Assembly (NCBI GenBank): GCA_026692885.1
Contig: JAPLNJ010000387.1
Coordinates: 1 to 28,479, forward strand
DNA length: 28,479 bases
Origin: Planctomycetota bacterium
GTDB taxonomy: Bacteria > Planctomycetota > Planctomycetia > Pirellulales > Pirellulaceae
Direction of reading: 5' to 3'
The notes beneath the pieces are model-generated. The model was given only the letters and a program-made list of their open reading frames with translations. It was not told the DNA's origin and did no database searches. Of the stretch, positions 7,559 through 15,695 are shown one piece after another. Position 1 is the first letter of the stretch, and each line of letters opens with the position of its first letter. A program made the position numbers and the translations under genes.

Positions 7559-8944
7559 TCATTGCATCTCGGACCACTGCACTTCGTGCGGCAGGCGATT
7601 TGTCTTGGCCGCGAGTGCCGCGACCCTGCCGGCGGCCTCACCCATGGCGACGGCGTTGCCGGTGACACGGTAGCTGGCGTGGGCCAGGAAATCGCCGCTG
7701 ATGCAGCGGCCGGCCAGCATTAGGCAGTCGACGTCCTTCGCGATCAAGGCCCGCAACGGAATATCGTACGGCTGCATTTTGAAGTTGCCGTGCGAGATCG
7801 TCTCCTTGCGGTTTTCGTCGCGCGTCGCCGCGTGGATGTCGACGTTGAACGTCGCCCGCGCCACCGCGTCGGGATGACGCGCGCCGTTGACCAGGTCGTC
7901 GCGGGTGATGGTGTACCGGCCGCGGATCCGCCGACCATCGCGCACGCCGATCTGTTCGGCGCTGGCCACCACCTGCATCCCGGCCCACGGGCCGCCCAGC
8001 CGCGCCAGGGCCCGGACGATCCGCTGCACCTCGGCCCGTGCCCGCAGGGTGGCGGCTGTGACCTGCGCGGCGTCGAACGGTTTCACACCGTACTCGTGGT
8101 TGATCATCACCAGCACCAGATTATCACGAATGTGGAACAGCGTCGGGTGGCCGTAGGAGGCTTCCTGGCCGGCGCGGGCGATCTCGCGGCGGAACGCTTC
8201 CACGGCCGGCAGGTGGCGGCGGTCGTCCCGGTAGAACGAAATGTACTCGCCCAGCGCCGCGTGGTCACGGACAACGGCCAACGCATTGAGCGTCAGCGGT
8301 TGGCACGGGCAGTCGTGACCTTGACCGATCTCCCACTCGCAACCAGCCTGGGCGCCGAGGTCCCCGTCGCCGGTTGCGTCGATGAACACCCGCGCGCGCC
8401 AGGCTTCGCGGCCGGACTTGGATTCTGTGACGATGGTCGTCAGGCGGTTGCCTTCGCGGTGCGCCGCGGCAACTCGGGTGTGCAACTGGGTTCTTACGCC
8501 GGCCGCGTCGCACAATTCCTCCAGCAGCACCTTCAGCGTTTCCGGCTCGTACACGAAGCGGCTCGGATTCTTGTGCCGCCGGGCATCACGCTCGTCCAGC
8601 TGCTGTGTCAATTCACGGGTCAGCCCCGGCTTGTCGAAGTCGAAGATGTACGTCAACAAGCCGGCCGTCCACACGCCGCCGAGGCAACCGTGGACCTCGA
8701 ACAGCCGCGTTCGTACCCCGGCCCGCGCCGCCGCAATCGCCGCGGCCACTCCGGCGGGACCACCGCCGCAGACGATTACGTCGGCATCCTTGTGCAGCGG
8801 TAATTCGCAGGCCGGTTCCAAAAATCGATCCGGCCGCGCCGGCGATGTTTCCGCTCCTTGCGCGAGGCTCGGCACGGCGGCACTAGCTAACGCCACCTGC
8901 AAGAACGCCCGACGACTGGAGGAGGATCCTAGGGTGTTGCTCAT
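7559..8944 (-). CDS. FAD-dependent oxidoreductase with Tat signal
   Basis: This protein of 461 residues begins with a twin-arginine signal (SSRRAFLQVALASAAVPSLA). A Rossmann FAD-binding motif follows at 55-65 (VIVCGGGPAGV), then EVHGCLGGVWTAGLLTYIFD, which is typical of the FAD_oxidored (PF12831) family. A second conserved block, FIDATGDGDLGAQAG, and a C-terminal FAD-contact block, LMLAGRCISGDFLAHASYRV, complete the fold. Members are widespread in planctomycete sugar-degradation loci, but their substrates are mostly undetermined; oxidation of a sugar or polyol is plausible. It is divergent from the SGNH gene, with about 200 bases between the two starts where promoters must lie. The lipoprotein gene follows on the same strand and probably shares its transcript. 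Confidence 0.88.
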   Translation of the reverse strand: MSNTLGSSSSRRAFLQVALASAAVPSLAQGAETSPARPDRFLEPACELPLHKDADVIVCGGGPAGVAAAIAAARAGVRTRLFEVHGCLGGVWTAGLLTYIFDFDKPGLTRELTQQLDERDARRHKNPSRFVYEPETLKVLLEELCDAAGVRTQLHTRVAAAHREGNRLTTIVTESKSGREAWRARVFIDATGDGDLGAQAGCEWEIGQGHDCPCQPLTLNALAVVRDHAALGEYISFYRDDRRHLPAVEAFRREIARAGQEASYGHPTLFHIRDNLVLVMINHEYGVKPFDAAQVTAATLRARAEVQRIVRALARLGGPWAGMQVVASAEQIGVRDGRRIRGRYTITRDDLVNGARHPDAVARATFNVDIHAATRDENRKETISHGNFKMQPYDIPLRALIAKDVDCLMLAGRCISGDFLAHASYRVTGNAVAMGEAAGRVAALAAKTNRLPHEVQWSEMQ

Positions 8945-9150
8945 GGTTTGCCTCTAAGTCCACTGGCTTCATCGTAGTGTCAAGCTTTCGGGCGAAGGCT
9001 GCCTGCCACCGGCATCGCATCCGCTGGAGCACGAGGGGTCCGCCCTCCGCACGCGCGCGGCTTGTGCCCCTGTGGCTTGTCAGCGCGCCGTCAGTAGAAT
9101 ACTGCACTGCGTGAGGCCCGGAAATCCCGGAGAACAGGAAAGGAGCTACG

Positions 9151-10521
9151 ATGAAGCGGTTGGTTTTCGTTGCGGTGTTGCTGTTGGCTGTCTGGTCGCT
9201 CGGGAGCCGGGTGAGTGCCGAACTGTTCCAGGATGGGGAGACGGTCTGTTTCCTGGGAGACAGCATCACGGCCGGTGGACGCTATCAGGCCATCATCGCC
9301 GACTACTACCTGACCCGGTTCCCGGAGCGGAAGGTCCGGTTCGCGAACGCCGGACGTTCCGGCGACAGCGCAGGCGGTTCGCTCAGCCGGCTGCAGGAGG
9401 ATGTCATCAACAAGCAGCCGACCTCGGTGGCCATCATGTTCGGCATGAACGATGTGAACCGCGGGGCGTATGTGGCCCATCCGGATGATAAGAAGAAGGC
9501 GGCGCAGCAGCAGGCGCTCGAGGGGTACAAGGCGAACATGGCCAAAGTCGTCGGCCGCATCCGCACCGAGGCCGCTGAGCCCAAACTGTTTTTCCTCACA
9601 CCGTCACCGTTCGACCAGACGGTGGTGCTCGACAAAGAGAACAACCAGCCGGGCTGCAACGACGGGTTGGGCCGTTGCGCGGAGATCGTGCGGGAACTGG
9701 CGGCGAAGCACAACGGAACGGTGGTCGATTTCCACGGGTCGATGACGGCGCTGAATCTGGTCCAGCAGAAGCAGGATCCGAAGTGGACCATCGTGGGCGG
9801 AGATCGCGTGCATCCGGGTGCGTCAGGCCACCTGATGATGGCCTGGCTGTTTCTGAAGACACAGGGCGCCACGCCCCTCGTGTCGAAAGTGACGGTGGAC
9901 GCGGCGGCCGGACGCGCCACCGAGAGTGTCAACGCCCAGGTGACGGCGGTGGGGCAAGCGAACGGCGGCGTGACCTTCACGGTGCTGGAGAAAGCCCTGC
10001 CGTTTCCGGTTGATCCTGCGGCAAAACCGCTGCTGGAGCTGGTGCCGATCGAAACGGACCTGAACCAGGAACTGCTGTCGGTCACCGGCTTGGCCGACGG
10101 TCGATACGAAGTGCGGATCGATGGCGCACCGGCGGGTCGGCACACGGGAGTGGAACTCGCGCGCGGCATCAATCTCGCCTTCAACGAAGCGACGCCCCAA
10201 TTCAAGCTGGCGCAGCGCGTGGCCCAACTCAACGGACAGCGGCGAAATGCGGAAGCCCAAGCGTGCAGCCTGCTGAATACGCGCCGCTGGATGCAGATCC
10301 ATTACAAGATCAATGTCGATGATCCGGCCGCTGTCCAGGCGCATTACGACAGCTTCCGGGACAAGACCGAGTACATCGCGGCGATGGCCCTGAACTACCT
10401 GAAGCAGTGGCCCCGATACGGCGAGCTGCTCAAGGAGATGGCGCTGCGGGAAAAAGAGGCTTGGGAAAGCCGCCAGCCGGTTCCGCATGTCTACGCGGTC
10501 GTGCCTGCCGAGCGGCCGTAA
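9151..10521 (+). CDS. Exported SGNH/GDSL-family hydrolase
   Basis: This is a 456-residue protein with a Sec signal peptide (about 1-23, cut near VSA). All SGNH blocks are present: FLGDSIT with the nucleophile Ser38, block II Gly68 in NAGRSGD, block III Asn100 in FGMNDV, and the Asp218-x-x-His221 pair in DRVHPGASGH. The family removes acetyl or other acyl esters, often from polysaccharides, so a carbohydrate esterase role fits the neighbours. The first 240 residues are the catalytic domain. The remaining 210 form an extra C-terminal region ending in a helical part. The start is supported by a strong ribosome site (aggaaaggag) 6-8 bases upstream. The 137-bp repeat begins 9 bases after the stop and separates this gene from the glycosidase that follows. 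Confidence 0.9.
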   Translation: MKRLVFVAVLLLAVWSLGSRVSAELFQDGETVCFLGDSITAGGRYQAIIADYYLTRFPERKVRFANAGRSGDSAGGSLSRLQEDVINKQPTSVAIMFGMNDVNRGAYVAHPDDKKKAAQQQALEGYKANMAKVVGRIRTEAAEPKLFFLTPSPFDQTVVLDKENNQPGCNDGLGRCAEIVRELAAKHNGTVVDFHGSMTALNLVQQKQDPKWTIVGGDRVHPGASGHLMMAWLFLKTQGATPLVSKVTVDAAAGRATESVNAQVTAVGQANGGVTFTVLEKALPFPVDPAAKPLLELVPIETDLNQELLSVTGLADGRYEVRIDGAPAGRHTGVELARGINLAFNEATPQFKLAQRVAQLNGQRRNAEAQACSLLNTRRWMQIHYKINVDDPAAVQAHYDSFRDKTEYIAAMALNYLKQWPRYGELLKEMALREKEAWESRQPVPHVYAVVPAERP

Positions 10522-10529
10522 AGGTGCTA

Positions 10530-10666
10530 AGGCGAGCGGAAGGAAATAACTTACCCAACCCGATGTAGGATGGTCTTCCCGTAAGACGGCCCTCCGAGGC
10601 CGTCCACTGCGTCCCGCAGGTTGGTTTACCAGACGGCCTCGGAGGGCCGTCCTACGGGTAAGTTAT
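10530..10666 (+). repeat. 137-bp MITE-like element, copy B
   Basis: This is the partner of 2415-2551, with one mismatch and the same orientation on the plus strand. It lies between the SGNH hydrolase stop and the glycosidase start. Its strong hairpin could attenuate or end transcription between the two genes. A TTG-started extension of the glycosidase frame begins inside this repeat and is therefore not the natural N-terminus. Confidence 0.85.
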
Positions 10667-10710
10667 CGCCTAAGCCTGCGATGCCACTTGCCACTGCTGG
10701 AGACCAAATC

Positions 10711-13470
10711 ATGAACTTAGCCTGTCGGGTCGGAATTCTTCTTAGCCTATTTGGCGCGCTCTGCCCAGCGGCAGAGCCGTCCGTGCCTGTGCTACCGCCG
10801 CTACCGACGGAAGAGCGACCGCTGGCCGAACGCTTCGCGGTGCCGCCGCCCTCGGCACGGATGCTGCGCATCCTGCATTCGCAGAAGGACAACGCCGCAG
10901 AACAGGACCAGCAGTTGCGAACGCTGGCGGCGCAGGGCTTCGGCGGCTTTGCGGGCAACGTCGCCTTCGACGGCTACGTGGACGACGAGACGAAGTGGCC
11001 CGCCTTCTTACGCGGCGTCCGCCTGGCCAAGGCCGCCGGCATGTCGCTGTGGCTCTACGACGAGTGCGGCTACCCCTCCGGCAGCGCGCGCGACCTCACG
11101 CTGCGCGGCCATCCCGAATGGGCCGCGCGCGGCTTGCTGGTCGCCGAGGCCAATACCCGCGGCGGCCCGGTTTCACTCGCGCTGCCGCCCGGCCGACTGG
11201 TGCTGGCGGCGGCGCTGCCGCGGCGCGACGGCGTGATCGCGTTGGATGAAACGCAAGATCTCACGGCCTCGATCAACGGCGGCCAACTCTCCTGGCAGGC
11301 ACCGGCGGGCGAGTGGTTCGTGGTGGTGATGACCGACGACCTGCTCTATGAGGGGACTCATGCGGCAGTCAGTCTCGCCTTCAAGAAGCCCTGCATCGAC
11401 CTGCTGACGCCGGAACCGACTGCGCGGTTCCTGGAGGTTACGCATGCGCGTTACGCGGAAAAACTCGGCCAGGATCTCGGTCGGTACTTTGTGTCGACCT
11501 TCACCGATGAGCCGTCACTGCAAAACCTCTGGCTCCGTCCCATGCCTTACCGGGTGCTGCCGTGGTCGCTGACCATCGAGCGCGAGTTCAGCCAACGCCG
11601 CGGCCGGGAACTGCGTCCCCTGCTGCCCGCGCTGGTGGCCGAGGCCGGGCCGGCCGGCGCGCGGGCCCGCTACGACTTCTGGAACACCGTGGGCGAATTG
11701 GTCTCAGAGAATTACTTCGGCCAGATTCAGACTTGGTGCCGCAAGCACAACCTCCTCTCCGGTGGTCACCTGTTGATGGAGGAGGGACTCGTCGGGCACG
11801 TGCCGCTGTACGGCCACTTCTTCCGCTGTCTGCGGCGTCTTGACGCCCCCAGTATCGACTGCCTGACCAGCCTGCCGCCGCAGGTGCCGTGGTACATCGC
11901 CCGCCTGATCGGCAGCGCCGCTGACCTCGAAGGCCGCACCGTCACGATGTGCGAGGTATCGGACCACGGCCAGCGTTATCGGCCGAAGGGCGACACACGT
12001 CCGATCCGGATCGTAACCGAAGACGAGATCCGCGGCACCTGTAACCGGCTGGTGTGGGGCGGGATCAACACGCTGACCAGCTATTACGCTTTCCAGGACC
12101 TGACCGCTGAGCAGTTGCAGCGCATCAACACCCACGTCGGCCGCTGCCAGACCATGCTGCGCGGTGGGCATCAGGTCACGGACATCGCCGTGCTCTACCC
12201 CCTCGAAAGCGTCTGGCCGCGTTTTGTTCCGGCGCATCACGGCGCGACGGACGAACCCGCAGCGCGCCGCGTCGAGAGCGTTTTCGACGGCGTGAGTGGG
12301 GCGTTGTACGCCGCGAACCGCGATTTCGCTTACGTGGACGCGCAGGCGTTGCGCGAGGCGAAAGTCGCAGACGGCACGCTGACACATGGCCAGCTGCGCT
12401 GGCGCGTCTTGGTCTTGCCCGCCGCCGATACGCTGCCGCTGGAGGCGTGGGAGAACGTGGCCGCGTTCTGTCGCCGAGGGGGCGTGGTGATCGCGATCGG
12501 CACGCGCCCTGCCAATAGCGAGGTGGAGTTCAGCTCGCCGCGAGTGCAAGAGATCGCCTGCGAACTGTTTGGTACGGCCGACGCCCCTTGCCTGATCACC
12601 AATCCAGCCGGCGGCGCGGGCCTGCTGTTGCCGACCGCCATGATCGCGTTGGTGCCGCGGTTGGTCGACTCGCTCTTCGAACGCGCCGCCGTCTGTGCGG
12701 AGGCGAAGGCGCCGGTCAAGATCACGCGACGCCGCATCGACGGACAGGAGGTCTATTTTGCGATCAACGACAGCGACGCGGTCTGGGAAGGCGGGATCCG
12801 TTTCTGCGGCCGAGGGGTGAGCGAGCAATGGAACCCCGCGACCGGCGTGATGACGCCGTTGGCGAACGGCACGCAGGTGCCGGTGCGACTCGGCCCGTAT
12901 GGAGCGATGCTATTCCGCTCGGCGACCGCCGACGTTCCGAAGCGTTTGGGCGGCACCGTCGCAGCCTCCCTCTCCACGACCTGCGAGCCGCTGCCCAAGA
13001 CGCCCCAACCGGCCGCATCCCACGGAGAGTTCGTGCGGTCCGAGCTGACCGGCGATGACATCTCCGGCTGGCGCGCGGCGGCCACTCTGACCAAAGGGCA
13101 GGTCGACACGTTCCTGTTCCTCAACTTCCCCTATACGGAGCCGCTGAATCTGACCGCGTGCGAGGGACTGGCCATCGACGCCTCGGTGCCGCAGGGTCAG
13201 CGCACTGGCACCGAGCTGCTGGTGTTCCTGAACACGGCAAACGGTGGCCGATTCCTGGCGGGCACTGGGCACTATCTGAACGTGCCGGGCTCGTGCCGCG
13301 CCTACGTGATGTTCTGTCAGTTCAAGCCGTTCGGGCAAACCCAAGGAGAACTCGACCTGTCCAAGATCGCTTCCGTCAGCATCGGCTGGGGCGGCTATTT
13401 GGGAACCGCTGGCGAGCGGATCACCCTCACGGTGAAACCGCCGCAACGCTTTGTCTGCGGCGCGAAATAG
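10711..13470 (+). CDS. GH106-like glycoside hydrolase (alpha-L-rhamnosidase type)
   Basis: The protein has 919 residues from the ATG at 10711, which has a ggaga ribosome site 7 bases upstream and starts a proper signal peptide (MNLACRVGILLSLFGALCPA). A (beta/alpha)8-type catalytic region follows. It contains the YDECGYPSGSA motif (Asp117-Gly124) and STFTDEPSLQ with a candidate catalytic Glu267, both characteristic of GH106-like enzymes. After about residue 480 come a domain with a Rossmann-like segment (WRVLVLPAADTLPLEAW) and C-terminal beta-sandwich regions. GH106 enzymes remove alpha-L-rhamnose from plant or algal polysaccharides, but this large group includes untested branches, so the exact sugar is open. 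It probably forms a transcription unit with the SGNH gene despite the inserted repeat. Confidence 0.75.
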   Translation: MNLACRVGILLSLFGALCPAAEPSVPVLPPLPTEERPLAERFAVPPPSARMLRILHSQKDNAAEQDQQLRTLAAQGFGGFAGNVAFDGYVDDETKWPAFLRGVRLAKAAGMSLWLYDECGYPSGSARDLTLRGHPEWAARGLLVAEANTRGGPVSLALPPGRLVLAAALPRRDGVIALDETQDLTASINGGQLSWQAPAGEWFVVVMTDDLLYEGTHAAVSLAFKKPCIDLLTPEPTARFLEVTHARYAEKLGQDLGRYFVSTFTDEPSLQNLWLRPMPYRVLPWSLTIEREFSQRRGRELRPLLPALVAEAGPAGARARYDFWNTVGELVSENYFGQIQTWCRKHNLLSGGHLLMEEGLVGHVPLYGHFFRCLRRLDAPSIDCLTSLPPQVPWYIARLIGSAADLEGRTVTMCEVSDHGQRYRPKGDTRPIRIVTEDEIRGTCNRLVWGGINTLTSYYAFQDLTAEQLQRINTHVGRCQTMLRGGHQVTDIAVLYPLESVWPRFVPAHHGATDEPAARRVESVFDGVSGALYAANRDFAYVDAQALREAKVADGTLTHGQLRWRVLVLPAADTLPLEAWENVAAFCRRGGVVIAIGTRPANSEVEFSSPRVQEIACELFGTADAPCLITNPAGGAGLLLPTAMIALVPRLVDSLFERAAVCAEAKAPVKITRRRIDGQEVYFAINDSDAVWEGGIRFCGRGVSEQWNPATGVMTPLANGTQVPVRLGPYGAMLFRSATADVPKRLGGTVAASLSTTCEPLPKTPQPAASHGEFVRSELTGDDISGWRAAATLTKGQVDTFLFLNFPYTEPLNLTACEGLAIDASVPQGQRTGTELLVFLNTANGGRFLAGTGHYLNVPGSCRAYVMFCQFKPFGQTQGELDLSKIASVSIGWGGYLGTAGERITLTVKPPQRFVCGAK

Positions 13471-13583
13471 AGCCGGGCGGCGCGGTCCCCGCCTGTTGGT
13501 ATCCGGGATAGGGACGAGCCCAATCGACCAGATCGCATTCCACCTCGCGGCGCTCGTGCTCTCCGCGACCAGCCCCCACGGAT

Positions 13584-13841
13584 TCACCGACTTGCTGCAA
13601 CTGCTTGGCTTGACGCGCCACCGGCACGCGTTCGCCGCCGACCGGAGACGGGTGGTGGTGGTGTCGGCTCGGCGATAAACACGGCTGGCGATACGTGGAA
13701 GTACTTTGCGAGCTTGGCTAACATCTCGGCTGGCGAGGCATCGCGGATCGAGTGCTCCGTGGATTCGTATTGCGCCACCAGGAGCGAAAGGATTTCGAGC
13801 AACTCGCTCTCCGCCTGGGGCAGTTTCGGGCCCGCACTCAT
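13584..13841 (-). CDS. HigA-type antitoxin fragment lacking its HTH
   Basis: This 85-residue frame starts with ATGA overlapping the stop of the Toprim-like gene. Residues 8-40 (QAESELLEILSLLVAQYEST and DASPAEML) match the segment that precedes the helix-turn-helix in HigA/Xre antitoxins of the HigA-COG5499 kind. The text then jumps directly to AKLAKYFHVSPAVF, which normally follows the helix-turn-helix. About 35-40 residues, the DNA-binding part, are missing without loss of frame. The tail beyond PTPPPP is low-complexity and unlike the family. No HigB-type toxin is next to it. It is most likely a non-functional remnant kept by its position after the Toprim-like gene. Confidence 0.6.
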   Translation of the reverse strand: MSAGPKLPQAESELLEILSLLVAQYESTEHSIRDASPAEMLAKLAKYFHVSPAVFIAEPTPPPPVSGRRRTRAGGASSQAVAASR

Positions 13842-14590
13842 GAGCTTGGATCAGTGGCATGGTTCCCGGGCATCGCGTCGGCCGGGAGGGCCGTGCTGTC
13901 ACGCTCTCCGCCAGCGGAAAGGTGCTCCGCAATTAACCTTTCTTGCAAGTCGTCGAGCTGTTGGATGAAAAGTTCCAGACTCGGGTTCTTGTCACGAAGA
14001 TGCATCAGCCTCTTGCGCTTCCGGTATTCACTCGATACATCTTCATAGGACTGGAGAAACTTCTCCCCCCCGGCAGAAAGCGCATTCCGATCCGCTTTTC
14101 GGAGGGCGTGGTTTGCCGATTCTTCACATCCCGTGATCTTCGCTGCTTTCTTGTCGAGATAGAGCAGCGGAAGGAGCCAGCACTCGATCGAACGGACCGC
14201 AATGGCGAACAGAATGCGGTGCGAGTTGGCCTGACAAAACGCCGGGTCGACCTCCTTCTTGAGCCTGTTGATGACCCGATCGACAAGCTCCGGGACGGAC
14301 AACGGCTTACCCCCTGCCGCCCTCGGCACATCAAAGCCACCTTCCTCTTGCACGTCGGTATCGATGTGGATCACGAGATAATCGAGGTACTGAAGGGCAC
14401 CTTCGTAGCGTCTTCGCTCAAGCCACTTAAACACATGCCCCCACCCTGCAGGCGTGTCCGTCAATGGGCGAGGTGGCTCAATGTAGTTAACGATCCGTTC
14501 GTCTTCTGCCTTCTCAAAATAGCCGAGGAGGATGTTCTCCATCACCGTCTGATCGATAGGACCTTCGCCGACGAGTCCGAACTTGAGCAC
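13838..14590 (-). CDS. Toprim-like (DUF4276/OLD-type) putative nuclease
   Basis: The product has 250 residues from a GTG ending at 14590, which has a GAGG ribosome site 6 bases upstream. A longer frame from GTG 14635 overlaps the ATPase gene and has no such support. The N-terminus reads LKFGLVGEGPIDQTVMENIL, with the Glu expected in Toprim domains. About 70 residues later comes LVIHIDTDVQ with the DxD pair. A further conserved block is SIECWLLPLLYLDKKAAKI. Proteins of this kind pair with ABC-type ATPases in phage-defence modules such as OLD, PARIS and related systems. That is family knowledge; activity here is inference. It starts 22 bases after the ATPase stop and overlaps the antitoxin fragment by 4 bases, so all three form one operon. 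The C-terminal 30 residues look like an added extension. Confidence 0.65.
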   Translation of the reverse strand: MLKFGLVGEGPIDQTVMENILLGYFEKAEDERIVNYIEPPRPLTDTPAGWGHVFKWLERRRYEGALQYLDYLVIHIDTDVQEEGGFDVPRAAGGKPLSVPELVDRVINRLKKEVDPAFCQANSHRILFAIAVRSIECWLLPLLYLDKKAAKITGCEESANHALRKADRNALSAGGEKFLQSYEDVSSEYRKRKRLMHLRDKNPSLELFIQQLDDLQERLIAEHLSAGGERDSTALPADAMPGNHATDPSS

Positions 14591-14612
14591 CAGCCACCTC
14601 ACCGCAGAGTCG

Positions 14613-15608
14613 TCAGAAGTTCTTGGGAAGGCCACCGATGTACCCGTGGACGAATGCCTCGGACAGGCTCACCGGCAACTGGCCGGGGCTTAGCTTCGGA
14701 GCTTCGACGCGACGGACGCAGGTATGACCGCCCTTGTTACGGTCGACAACCAGAAGCCGCTGCTCGGGGTCGTGAAGGTCGAGCGCGTCGAGAACCGCCG
14801 GGTTGTGTGTCGTCAGTATGACTTGCTTGTCGTACTCTTCAGTAAGCTTGACGATCTGCTCTACCAGGGCCGTACAAAGCTTGGGGTTCAGCGAGCTATC
14901 GATATTGTCGATCGAGAAGAAGGTCGGCGTTTCCGGGCTGACGAAGAGCGTGATGTAAAAAAGGAGGAACAGGAACCCCTCGTTCGCGCTCCGCTGGTCG
15001 AACAGGACCCCGCCAGGGAGGTAGCGATCGTGAATCTTAATGCTCCGCTGCCCCGGACTGAGATCCTCCGGGATGAAGAATGTTTCAAACCAATCAATCA
15101 GCGCCAGATTCCTGCGGATCTTATCCAACCGGTCGCGGTGCATCGGCGAGTCGAGTGCCTTCAGGTGTGCGAAAAGACCTTCGCCACGGATTCCCAGCGG
15201 GAGGATTTGGCCCTCGGCCTGAAACGTGCGAAGCGCGGAATTCTCCGGCGAGTACACCAGGAATCCGGGAAGCGTCCCCGCCGGCCGACTGCGCAAATGC
15301 TTGCTGACTTCAGAAACTAAACGCTTAAGGACCTCGGGCGTTACTTGACATCCGGGGTCGAGATTCGCCGTACGCAAAGCGTCGAGGATGTCACCCGCAC
15401 GTACCGGGACGGACTGCTTCCATTTGGGATAGGACGCCGCCTCGTCCGCGAAGAGTTGACAAGCGAATGCCACTTCGTTGTCGCCCTCAACCAAGATTTC
15501 GATAGACTTGCTCGAGGCGAGAACTTTCTCGAGGGTCGACGCGTTGCCCTTCTTAAATGACATCCCGATGGCTTCGCGCTTGGGCAACTCGCCGAACGCC
15601 GATCGCAT
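14613..15608 (-). CDS. ABC/SMC-type AAA ATPase, N-terminally truncated (no Walker A)
   Basis: The 331-residue frame contains the C-terminal half of an overcoming-lysogenization-like or AAA_15/AAA_21-type ATPase. It has a signature-like segment DQRSANEGFLFLLF (204-217), Walker B FFSIDNIDSSLNP (230-242) and the switch histidine in VILTTHNPAVLDAL (His268). Blocks such as ILPLGIRGEGLFAHLKAL are also typical. Family members begin with a beta-strand and a P-loop (GxxGxGKS/T). Neither is present, and a stop lies just upstream in the same frame. I found no P-loop in the other frames up to the divergent GH5 gene 88 bases away. The 5' end was thus probably lost and the product should not bind ATP normally. 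An alternative start at Met16 (15563) would also lack it. Confidence 0.7.
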   Translation of the reverse strand: MRSAFGELPKREAIGMSFKKGNASTLEKVLASSKSIEILVEGDNEVAFACQLFADEAASYPKWKQSVPVRAGDILDALRTANLDPGCQVTPEVLKRLVSEVSKHLRSRPAGTLPGFLVYSPENSALRTFQAEGQILPLGIRGEGLFAHLKALDSPMHRDRLDKIRRNLALIDWFETFFIPEDLSPGQRSIKIHDRYLPGGVLFDQRSANEGFLFLLFYITLFVSPETPTFFSIDNIDSSLNPKLCTALVEQIVKLTEEYDKQVILTTHNPAVLDALDLHDPEQRLLVVDRNKGGHTCVRRVEAPKLSPGQLPVSLSEAFVHGYIGGLPKNF

Positions 15609-15695
15609 ACCCCCGTTGTTTCACCAGGCTGCAGCGGACAGAATCAATCGCGTGGATCAACACCATCTCCCAGCGGTTGACGAAAGGAACTGACG

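Noticed and set aside
13427..13627. Small minus-strand frame (66 codons) downstream of the antitoxin fragment
   Set aside because: No family resemblance, no ribosome site, and it overlaps the end of the GH106-like gene.
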